Assembly: GCA_016490735.1 (NCBI GenBank)
Contig: JAEMWC010000134.1
Location: forward strand, 134,501-198,500
DNA: 64,000 nucleotides
Source: Pachyseris speciosa
Taxonomy: Eukaryota > Cnidaria > Anthozoa > Scleractinia > Pachyseridae
Reading direction: 5' to 3'
Positions 42,001 through 54,021 of the stretch are shown here, piece after piece. A program made the translations under genes and the position numbers. How positions within the stretch are numbered: position 1 is the first letter of the stretch; the number at the start of each line of letters is the position of its first letter. The notes below the pieces were generated by a model that was given only the letters and a program-made list of their open reading frames with translations, made no database searches and was not told where the DNA came from.

Positions 42001-45000
42001 AAGAACTGTCGCGAGAGAAGGTCAGCAAATTGAACCAGAAGAAGGCACATTGCCTATGGTAACAACACAAGAAGTGTCCCCACAGGACGTTGAAGAGTAT
42101 GTCGATGAAAATGGTGTGCGAGTTAGGAGGATTATAAGTCGATCCATCACAACAAGAACTATAAAAAAGGAAGGTCAACAAATTGAACCAGTGGAAGTTA
42201 CATTTCCTGTGTCTCAAACGCAAGATGCGCCACCAGAGGAAGTTGAAGAATATTTAGATGAAAATGGTATTCGAGTGAGGAGAATTGTAAAACGAACCAT
42301 CACAACAAGGTCTGTAATCCGGACGTCTGTTGATAACAAGATGGAAGAGCCACAAACAAAGGTTTTCGAGTCAGCTGCCCCTGTTTACCTGGAGATGGAC
42401 TCTGAAGATGTGGTACCTTCAGTTCAAACCCGAGAGGTTGTCCTGCCTGAATGGATGGTTGAAAGTGAGCCAACACCAAGAGAACAGAAGCAACCTCGTG
42501 AAGAAATGTCCTGGATAATCCTACCGTGGAAACCCAAACAGCCAGAACCCATGGAAGAGGGTGAACGAGAGAGTGTTCAGGAATGCGTTACTGCAACAAC
42601 ATTGAATCGGGAAATTGTCATTCCAGAAATGGAGGACCTGGGAGTTGAGTCATCTGAAGAAGTTGAGGAGTATGTGGACGAGAATGGTGTGCGAGTTAGG
42701 AGGATTGTGAGACGCACCATAACAACAAAAACCATCAGGAGAGAAGGTCGACAAATTGAACCGGAAGAAGGCAACTTGCCTATGGTAACAACACAAGAAG
42801 ATTCACCAGAAGATGTTGAGGATTATGTCGATGAAAATGGTATGCGAGGCAGGACGATTTTAAGCCGAACCATTACAACAAGAATTATAAAGAGGGAAGG
42901 TCAACAAATTGAACCAATGGAGATTACATTCCCTGCGGTAGGAGCTCAAGACGAGTCACCGGAAGAAGTTGAAGAATACGTGGAAGAAAATGGCGCTAAA
43001 GTGAGGAAAATTGTTAAACGAAACGTCATGACAAGAACAATTGTTAACAGGCAGGGTCAAAAAACTGAACCTGTGTCGGTTGAATTTCCTGTAGTAGATG
43101 TAGAAAGCGCCTCTCCTGAAGAAGGTATGGAGGAATATGTAGACGAGAATGGTGTTCGGGTTAGGAGAATCGTGAGAACGTCCTCAACAACTAGGGCTCA
43201 GCGCAGAGGTGTCTTTGAGACCAGTTTTCTTGAGTCTGCAGTTCCGGTAGCCATGCACAAAGTTGTGAAAGAAGAGGCCCCAAGTGCGGAAGTACAACGT
43301 TTGGAGACAATCACACCCGAAGCTGTTCTTTTGGCACACACACCACCACCATCATCTCCAAGGCGGGCTTCGATGCCATACGAAACGACGGTTGTTCAAC
43401 GATACCTCGTCATCATCGAAACACTGTATCAGTATGTCTTGGAGCACAGATCGATGATTTTCATTCACAGCTCAAGGCATATGCAGTTTAATTTCGTTTT
43501 GGAGAACTTGCTGTACTGGATACTGTCCATGCTGAAGACGCTTAGTTGGATGAGGCCAGTCTCGTGGAAGGTGGACGAGATCCAGGAACAACTCCGACTG
43601 ATAAAGGTATTCATGTCACGTGGAACGTGTTAACATTTGCATGATGGCAGTCAACGCTGTTGACGTACATTGCATGGAACCTGCATGCTTGATACAAGTG
43701 AACTGAGCAACAAACACCTGTAAGCCTTTTCAGCGCTTGTCTTTTTAAAGACGACAAAGACTTGCTTAGTTTTGTCTCTGAGACTCAACTTCTTGTGCAT
43801 GTGATTAACAATTCCTAAAGTCTTTATTTTGTATTTAAAAGGGACATAATCTTGTTGGTTACAACAGTACGACGAAAAGGACAGGACAACAGATGAATTT
43901 CCACATAGAATAAAGTGTTAACCCAATAAAGATTGTGATTTCGTTGTCAAGACGGAATTTTAAACGAACTTCATCCACGATGGTGGTCTAAATGGAATGA
44001 ACTGTGTTTGTCGGACGACCTAACTTCTTAACTATTTATTTTCCTGTCACTTTTATGTCATTGGAATAACCAGCGTCTAATCTTGGAATGAACGGAATAA
44101 ACCTGATTTTCCAAGGCCCCTCCCTTATATTATGTGCGCTCTCACTTGTTTGCGCTATATCAGTGTTCATTGTCCACGACATTGTAATATATCACTCAAA
44201 GGTTGGTTTGTGTCGTTTCATCGATAACAATGGATTCGTTTGTACATCACAGTCATTATCATCATTTATTGTCACCGTATTGCGCTTCTAATACTAACAA
44301 TGTGTTGTATTTCATTTGATTTTCAGGTGTACATGCAATCCAACTAATACAAATGTGTGTTATTACCATGTGCCATGATACGGTCTTCATGTTATTTGTT
44401 GATCGATACCTGGTTATTTGTTTGCACGTCCGTTTATTGATTGTTTCATTCGTTTTTCCATTTATTCCATTTTTCCTGTCTGCAACTTGTTTGTTAGATG
44501 ACTCATTTGTTTAGTTCGTTCCTTGCTTTGTCCATTCATACTAGCTTACACCATTGGCGATCTTCTTGCGCATGCGGCTCAGTGGTCGTTTGCACAGCGC
44601 TGTCAACACCAGCAGTACGTGAGCAATCTCGCCAGTTGCGTAGGCTATTTGTTTACTGGTTCGCTATTTGTTCGTTCTTGTTCACGTACATTTGTCCATT
44701 CATTGATTGATTCGCTCTTTTGCTCGTCTGCTTACCTGTCCAATCATTAACTCATGTTTGTTTCAACCATTAATCAGCTTTGTTGTCGTCGCATTATCAT
44801 TGTATGTTAGTTATCACCCCGTCTGTGCAGTTCATTTATGTCTTCCACTTGCGAATTAGCTTCAACGTTAAACATACGATCTATTATAAATTGCACGCAC
44901 TGTGTTCTGATGAAGAAATCTTTTAAAAACAACTAACAACGATCTTTTCCATAACAAAACATGTTATTTCAACCTTGCTAAGCTCAGGTGGTAAAGTTTC

Positions 45001-48000
45001 CAAATCTAAAACACTAATTTTCCCTTTTGACACGATCAATAGAGTTGATGCAGCGTAAAAAAGGAAAGCGTTCGCCCAACCCTTGTTCTTTTGCAGTTTA
45101 AATCAATTAAAAGAGTTAAAAGTTAATTCACGTTTAAAACAAGTAAATTGAAGACGCAAACGTGACGTACGCAAACATTTTTAAACACGGTGGAGGATCA
45201 TTTTTAGTTGATTTTACTCAGAGTAGCCTTCATCTACACTGCAATTAGAGGATCTTGGTTAAACGGAGCAAACAAAGCAGGACATGTTTGGCTTGGCGGC
45301 TTGGCTAATGTGCAGTTGTAGCAAACTAAGAAAGGCAAAATTGATCTCCTTCATTTCTCGTTACCAAGTAGTAGTGTCCAAACTCATGGTTTCCATATTT
45401 GCTTATTTAAAGCTTCAAAAATGCTGAATGTTCAACTCCCGTTGGTTTGTGCGTTTGTACTTATTTCCTTGACATTGTCTTTTATAGTACCCCAGGGTCC
45501 TCAAAAATTGCAAGTTGTTAGGTTTGCTGGGACTCACTGATTACTGTGCTCTTACAAACATCTTGGCTTTCCGCAGGACATCGAAGATGAAATCAGTGAC
45601 AGAGCACCTGTCATTGAAAACTTCACTAAAGTGAGCGAGGCGCTGGTGCAGAACGCACAACCAGGCGACAAAGAGGACCTGTCAAGAGAGGTGAATCACG
45701 TCACCGAGGCACTGAACAGCATCGTTACTAGAACCGCTGACCGACGAAGAATTTTGGAAGCTGCCGAGCCGCTGGCTAACCAATACCACAATACTTTGCA
45801 GATGCTCGCTGAAGTAATTGCTGAGGCGGAGAACAAATTGAATACGCAGCGTGCCTTTGGAGCGGAGCCGGACAAGATCAATGAGGAGATCGAGGAGGTT
45901 AAGGTAAGGATCACATGCCGAAATGATTGACTTTCATTACCTAGGACGGGACTATGAAAACTCTATTACCCTTATGTCACAGGGGGTTATTATCATTACC
46001 TCGGACGGGACTATGAAAACTCTATTACCCTTATGTCACAGGGGGTTATTATCATTACCTAGGACGGGACTATGAAAACTCTATTACCCTTTTGTCACAG
46101 GGGTTATTATCATTACGTAGGACGGGGCTATGAAAACTCTATTACCCTTATGTCACAGGGGGTTATTATCATTACCTAGGACGGGACTATGAAAACTCTA
46201 TTACCCTTTTGTCACAGGGGGTTATTATCATTACGTAGGACGGGACTATGAAAACTCTATTACCCTTTTGTCACAGGGGTTATTATCATTACGTAGGACG
46301 GGGCTATGAAAACTCTATTACCCTTATGTCACAGGGGTTATTATCATTACGTAGGACGGGGCTATGAAAACTCTATTACCCTTATGTCACAGGGGGTTAT
46401 TATCATTACGTAGGACGGGGCTATGAAAACTCTATTACCCTTTTGTCACAGGGGGTTATTGTCATTACGTAGGACGGGACTATGAAAACTCTATTACCCT
46501 TATGTCACAGGGGGTTATTATCATTACGTAGGACGGGACTATGAAAACTCTATTACCCTTATGTCACAGGGGGTTATTATCATTACGTAGGACGGGGCTA
46601 TGAAAACTCTATTACCCTTTTGTCACAGGTGGTTATCATCAAGCCAAATACGCCAGTAAACGTGTTCTGGTTATGTTTGCAAAAGGATTTATGAAGAATA
46701 AACGAACAACGAAAAAAATAAAACAACAACAACAAGCATACAAACTAACAAACAAATAAAGGAATGAACAAACTTAAGAAGTGGTTTTCTAGTTTTGAAT
46801 TCGAATATGATCTATTGATGGGACTGATCACAGCAAATTTACTTCGTGGAAAACGGTGGGAAAATGCCGGGAAATGTAGTGCCGAGTATGAAATCACTTT
46901 CATTGACTCGTCACATGTTGTTCCTATCCGTAAGCCAGGTGTTCAGATCGAGGTGTTCCTTGGAGGATGTACACGTGTCATCTTTTATAAACTCCAGCCA
47001 ATTAATCGCGATTAGTTAATGTTGCTTGCTGAATTTTGACGGGCGAAAACAACAATGTAATCAATGGAATGGTTAAATGCAAATGTGTCCCACTTATTGC
47101 AATTCTCACAATAAGTTATTCAAATCGCGAGGAAGTACTTTTTCTATTACACGATCGGATTTCTAATTATTTCTAGGACGGAAAAGGAAGTAGTATTTTG
47201 TTATGGCGATTTTTCCGGGACACGATGATTAGTAATGGTAATAGGACTGAGTGGAGTACAATTCAGGGAGTATAAATCGGGCGAGTGATTTCAAATTGGC
47301 CGAGCGCGTAGCGCGAGGCTGATTTGAAATTACAAGCACGATTACCCCTGAATTGAACGACACGAAGTCCGATTATCAATTAATTGTGTCAATAACAAAA
47401 TGCGAGAAACTCCAGAGGTCAACTTTCTAAATTGTAAAACGTATTGTACAAAATAACCAACGGAAATGGTTGCTATTTTACAAAGCGGGAACATTGACAA
47501 CTGACACGACATGGCAGCTACTGCTCAATATACCCAAATAAGGTAACTGTCCGATTTGGCCTGTCCAATTACAGATGTTTGTAATCGGACAGCTCAAATC
47601 GGACAGTTTGGACCTGAAGCAGCCAATTAAGACACAAATAAAGGCTGTTAAGAACCAATCACATTCGAGCATTTTGTTATTGACACAATTAAACTTGAAA
47701 AAAGTTGGCCTAACTTTTTCAAGTTGCAATCCATTTCCTCCTTGTCATCCGTAGTCAGATAGTTTCAATGCACATATTAAGTACTTCGTAGGAAAATTGC
47801 AACATTTTTTAAGCGTTCCGTTTTGCAAACACATGTTTGGGTTCAGACCTAACTTACGCAACAGTGCCCCTTTCAAATTATGACGTTGTGTTGAATTCAA
47901 ACAATACTTCTAACTGAGCGCGGCTTTTGTGCGCTCACCTAAGGGACGAGAATAGTGGAATGCATGAAATGATAGTGCTAAGGGCAGTTTTTAGTGAACT

Positions 48001-51000
48001 GTTGACCTTATAATTTGTTTGTCATGCTGGTGAACTGCCCTTGTAGCTAACCGAGTTATCTGCATTGATGGGTTGATCATATTGTGGCAGAGTTCATATG
48101 AAGTTTGATCTTTCGAGGCGCGTGAACTGTTCACGATATAAATGGCATCCGTTTGGGTGTGTCGAAAGAAGAAATTCCACTCTACCAAACCGCGGATAAT
48201 TTACTATCTCAACACAAAAACCATACGTATATTGCAACGTTATCAAGGTATATTCTAGAAGCAGAAGTGCCCTTCTTGGTTGAACGGAAAGAGTGCGAGT
48301 TTTATATATCAGTTCCTTTTCGAATTCACAATAGTTCAGATTTCTCCCATTATTTTTGTCCATTTAAACTACGCAGTAGTTTTGTTAACCAATGCCGAAA
48401 ACCACAGCGTTGAAAAGAATAAACGAGTTTTCACGGCGTTGACAAAGCAACCTCTTCGGGGTTTGTTTGAATTTCTTTGACAAGAAAAGTTTAGTGCAAA
48501 CAAATCATTTCTTTGTTTCACGTTTGCTAATAATAAAAACAAGAAGTTTGCGAAGTGTTTTTGAAGGTGTTTTGAAAGGAACAAAGGGGCATGGATGTCA
48601 TTGGCCTTTGCATAAGAATGTAACTGATCTTTATTTATTGAATTTTTTGTTTTTGCAAGACTTAAGTGGAAACTTAAAACGCAATTGAGTTTTCATAAGA
48701 GCGAAAAGTAGCTGAAAAGCTAAAAAACAACAAAGCAACACGCGAGGAAGCAGTTTTATGGATATTGTTCCAAAGCAGTCACATCCAGCATATATCGTTC
48801 GTTGTTTGCCACAATTTTTGCTTGATTTCAATATTTCCCTCCCTCGCATTTTAATGTTGTCCTTTTGACTGTATTTTCATTTCGAGGAAATGTTTTGACT
48901 TTCACTGGTTTTTATGTTAACTTTCTTTGAAAACATGATTACTTTTCTTGCTAATTAATATATTGCAGCGCAATATCTTTTCTTTTCATGTAAAAACCCG
49001 CCGTGTTATTTTGAAATCACGTGGCGACCTTTTCGCCGTCGTAGGTAATTACAATTTTCATATCTTCACCTTGCTAAACTGTTCTAAATGTTCATATTTA
49101 TGTTTTAAAAATAATATTTAAGTTATGTGTATTCTTAGAGCCACGTCAGTCTGTTTTGGCTTGAAACGCACTTAAAAAAACATGTTTCTGGTGCCTCATT
49201 ATGAATAAAATCTGAATTTCAATTTTGGGTTTTATTGCCTTGTTGGAAGGCGAGATTACGCGTTGTTTGTTGAGTCGTAGTGCTTAACGTAGTTCGCCGC
49301 ACGAACTATATTGTACAATTGTTTCGCAAAGGACGGCCCTTAACGACAGTGGCAGCGACCTCATTTCAAATGTAAATTCGTTGATGTGAATGTATAATTA
49401 AGTTGGCTGGTTTTTCATAGGAAATACTACACAAGGTTGGCCTGATTGTTTGGCCTTGAAATTCAAGGCATCAGCGAGTTGTCTTCCGCTCTGTAGAATT
49501 GTTGCGTCTCGAACGAAGGGAAATGAAATCATTTATTTGCTCCATCGTGAAAAATACTTGGTTTTGCAAGATTATTCCGAATTATTCCACGGTTAAGCGA
49601 ATGAATGCGGAAACGTTGTTTTGAAATCGTGGGTATGATAATCGCGACAGCCAACTCGAATTACATATACGTCTGGAAGGCAAATCATTGCAATTTATTG
49701 TTGGCTTTTACAAATGTCCCAACAAGAGAAACGAAATAACCCTCCGCAATGTGGATGTCGTGGCTGTATTAACTTAAAGACAGCTCGCCCCGGGAAGTAC
49801 GACTGCATCAGTTCGGATGAAGTCTCGGACAAAAACAGATCTCGGACGCAAGTTTTTTCTGGATTTAGAGGAACAACGGTGGAGTGTTCATGCGGTTGCA
49901 GGGAACAAAATGTATCAAATATTCTGGACAATCGAGGAACGTTTATTACATTTACTGGGCCTACAAGTGGAGCAAGTTTCAGTCCCGCTGGGGCTGTTTT
50001 ACCGAATACAAACATTCGATCATCTAGTGGATGTGTCGTGGAAAAAATCCCTGAGGGAACACCTCGCGCCTTCGATCTCAAAAATAATGATCGTTCCGTT
50101 AATTCACCGGAAGAATACTTTCGGTCTGTGACTGTGTGGAAAGGAGTTCTGGTTAAACCCGTGTATGTAAGAACTACAAGAGCATCCCATCAGCAAAGCG
50201 ATCGTTCAAACAATGGATTTTTGCCATCGGAAAATAACCACTGCAACGGTCGGCCGCAGGCGGTTGGAAGAGGATCACTTAATAAAAATTCGGCGTTAAT
50301 CGCTCGGCCTAAGGTAGGGTAATAAGGATCTGTCGCTCAAAGCAATTTTATTTTAATTTAGCAGTGATTCTGTGGATGTAGTTTCAAGGACGGGCTTCAG
50401 GAAATTGGCTCTGATTCATTGATTTTGTTTATTACGTCGATTTGACTTGGAAATGTATTAGCTAGGATTGGTTTATTGCAAGTATAATTTTCCGTTTTGA
50501 ATTGTGCTTATCGATCGAGAGCAGACGTTATCTGCCAAGCATGATTTTGACGTCCGATCATGAGTGTAAATGACAAACAGTCAAATTGTTTATCATTACA
50601 CTTGGGTAGGAAAGAAAAATATCCTTTAATCACGTCATATATTGAATGAAAGGCAGATGGCCTACTTTGAGTAAGAAAGCAGCTCTCTGCTGCTCGCTTT
50701 GCACGACTGGTACCCGCCACGGGATGAAAACAATTTTCCGGTTTACTAAAAGACATACATCTGCAAAGATAAATAAAAGAGAAAAAAATAACGCTTTTAG
50801 TTGTGATTTGCCGGTGACTGCTTTTAAAGGCAGTATCTCTTTGCATTTTCGCTTTCCTTTAAGATATGTAATGTGGTTTCAAATTTTGGCCCTGGGGATG
50901 AACTCAAAGAGAGTGAACAGTCAATACAAGCTCCGGTTTGAGCAGAAGTTTCCTTTAAGATATGTAATGTGGTTTCAACTATTGGCCCTGGAGATGAACT

Positions 51001-52309
51001 CAAAGAGAGTGAACAGTCAATACAATCTCAGTTTGGAGCAGAATTTTCCAGACAGTACTGTTGGTTTTTGCAATATCTCGCAAATTATTTTTTCCCGTAG
51101 CTCCCATGCGTATTTTTCTCCTCCCTGGTGGTAATTTTTACTAATTTGCGGCATTGATATCGGCCATTAAACACTGCTTTTGAACCCCTTTGTTCCCGTG
51201 GCATTTGGCCTCGGTGACGTTGATTGCTGATATACGGATGAGCGGTTTATTTTGCAATACTGGATTTAGCGGTCCGCAACGGCTCATTCGAGTGTTAAGT
51301 GGCCAAATCTAGGCCTTTGTCATTAATGTTACTGAATATACTTGTTTTGTTTACTTTGCAGGACTTGAACAAAGCACTTAATGACGCGTCTGAGAGAGCA
51401 CGCACCGCTGGCAACGCACTCTTGAGCCTGCAAGACCCCTCCGCAGACATGGCGGCGGTACGCACTCAAATGGATGTGCTGTCGAATAGGGTGGATGCTT
51501 TGAAAGGCAAGATGACGCGGTTCGAGGAGCATTATGATGAGCACATGCGCAAAGCGACTGAATTCCAGCTTGCTGTGGAGAAGCTGCTTGCAAAATTTGC
51601 TGGGAGAAAAGAAGAGTTGCTTGCGGTTGATGTCGACACCACTGATGGGCAGGCGATCAGGAAACGAATCGAAGAACTTGAGGTTAGTGCTTGATAATTT
51701 TTTCATTATGCGCTTCCTTGCCGGTTTCTTTTTCAGCTTGTCATTTGGTCGGTTAAAACTACTCAGGAAATGCGAGTTCTGGTACCTCTGGATGACTAGA
51801 ATGGTAGAGGAACATCTTAAAACAACGTTCCGACCCTCCAAGTCGGGGGCTGAGCAGTGGGTCACTACGATGGATATCTTATGTTTGCGCTCTACGCGAC
51901 AAAGAGCATGTTAACGTGATGTTGTTCATTACCTAATGGTGATTATAGTGATGTTACACATATCGGGTCCATCTTTTACCAGTTTGCCTCTTCGGATAGC
52001 TCATAACTAGTGAACCAATTATGAGATGCAGTTGCTGATTGATCTTGCAGGCTTTCCGTGAGGAGATAAGTAAACATAAACCTTTGCTAACCACAACGAC
52101 TTTAACTGGAGATTGGTTGATCAGAAATGCGCACAGATCCAAAGCCGTGTAAGTAGAAATCTTCTCAAAACTACATCAGGTTACAGCACTCATGGCCTTG
52201 AAGCGCAGATGAGGCGGAAAATGAGAGTTCCAGCTAACCCGTAACCGGAAGCAAAATTTAATTGAAATTTGCTTTTTTTCCAAAGCTGTTTCCCCAGGCA
52301 GTATTATGC

Positions 52310-52352
<43 letters not shown>

Positions 52353-53979
52353 TCGAGGTCATGGCGTACGGACCGAGTGCAGCGAGTTCCGTGCGTCATG
52401 ACCGAGAGCCAAATATTTTCCCGTCCGGCCCGACCTGACTCAGTCAATAAGTGTTTTATCATATGGCCTCTTTAGACTCTTCATGAGCACGGAGAAGGTG
52501 TTTTACAAAAAATTGACACATTTGCACAGAAAATTGATCTAATACGTCATTTGCATTTGCTTTCTGGTTGTAAAATAAACTTATATGGTTAGAGGTGACG
52601 AAATCCTCTAAAATAGTACCGCTCGGTGCCGTACGTATCCCTAACAGGGCCGTACGGCTTTTCCGGCCCTGCTCGCGCTAATGCATACGGCCCTCATACG
52701 GGGATTTTCTCAATAGTTTTAAAATGAAAGCGCGCGCGGGGCCGTAATGGTCATATGATAATCGGGCCTTAGCGTTTCTTCTAAGTTCTCCAAGTCACCA
52801 CGGGACCGACTTTTTTTTTTTCATTTTCCAGTCACCATACAATTTTAACGCCAGATCTTGGAAGCACTGATTGCTGTATCTTCCTTATCGAGAGAAAAGG
52901 CTTATTTTTTTTTTCAAACATTGGCTTTGTTGCTAAGGCTTGAGAAAAATTGAGGACCTTTCTCACAAAGCTTTCCTTTCCTTCACAAGGTTGCAGAACG
53001 GTGAACCGGAGAGGGAGGTTATCCCACACGATATCCAGGAAACAGTGGACAAACTCAAGGAGAACTTTCATGATTTGGAAGCGACAATCCGGCAACAGAG
53101 GCTCTATCTTACTTCCCTTACACTGCAACAGGTCTGTGGTACTTACTAACTCTTTACGCCTTGAGACTGAAAGTTCAAATTTGAGAGAAACAAATCGTTC
53201 GAAAGTAGCGGTGCTCCAGATACGTTTGTGTCAACCAAATTAAAAGGTAGACCTACTTGTTACAGCAGGGAAACCACGGGAAACTGAAGCTTATTAGCTT
53301 TCGTTTTAATGGTGACACTTAACAATTTGCGGACTCAAAGGTTAGGAACGCCTTGTACAGGATCAAAACGGAAGGACTGGAGTGCTCACTGCTACACAAA
53401 ATCGAACATTAGGATTCATCTGAACGCCTTTCACGGTGTAGTGAATATCGTAAAAGGAACCTACCTCTCAAATCGACTCATAGCTCTTGTGCTGATCGCG
53501 TGACATAAGCGAACCAATCAGATGACCCGACGGCTCATTTTCAGACTGTCTTTACAACAATTTGCCTTATTTTCCCACTAAAAACTGTTCTTATGTTGAT
53601 GTCTCGTTGTTGTGTTGCAGGAGAAAGTGTTTATCCTTCCAGTGGATCATCAGCCCGTACAGGAAGCCATGAATAAATTTATCACGTGGCTTTCCCGCGC
53701 GGAGGATGTGGCATCCAGCCGTCCGCCTCTGAAAGCAGATCTCGTCTCACTGAAGGAGGAAGAAATTGCCCACACGGTACGCTGCATTGCAGTGCCTCAA
53801 TAGTAGTTTTCCCTCCTTTAAAGCAAATACGAAAAGTAGATTTGAATTTGTTGTGGATATGCTGAGCTCTGTCATGTGTAAGAATGCAGTTATGACTGTT
53901 AAGCCGGCTCTGTTATGGGTTTGGCTGCGACTAGGCCGGTACTAAAACGTTCTCCATGTGTAAGTCGTGGTCGATAAAA

Positions 53980-54021
<42 letters not shown>

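Noticed and set aside
45935..46640. CRISPR-like regular array
   Set aside because: The 59-bp units follow each other directly without unique spacers, and the genome is eukaryotic; it is a minisatellite.
49695..50081. 128-codon minus-strand frame
   Set aside because: It is antisense to the cysteine-rich + strand exon, without start context or splice support.
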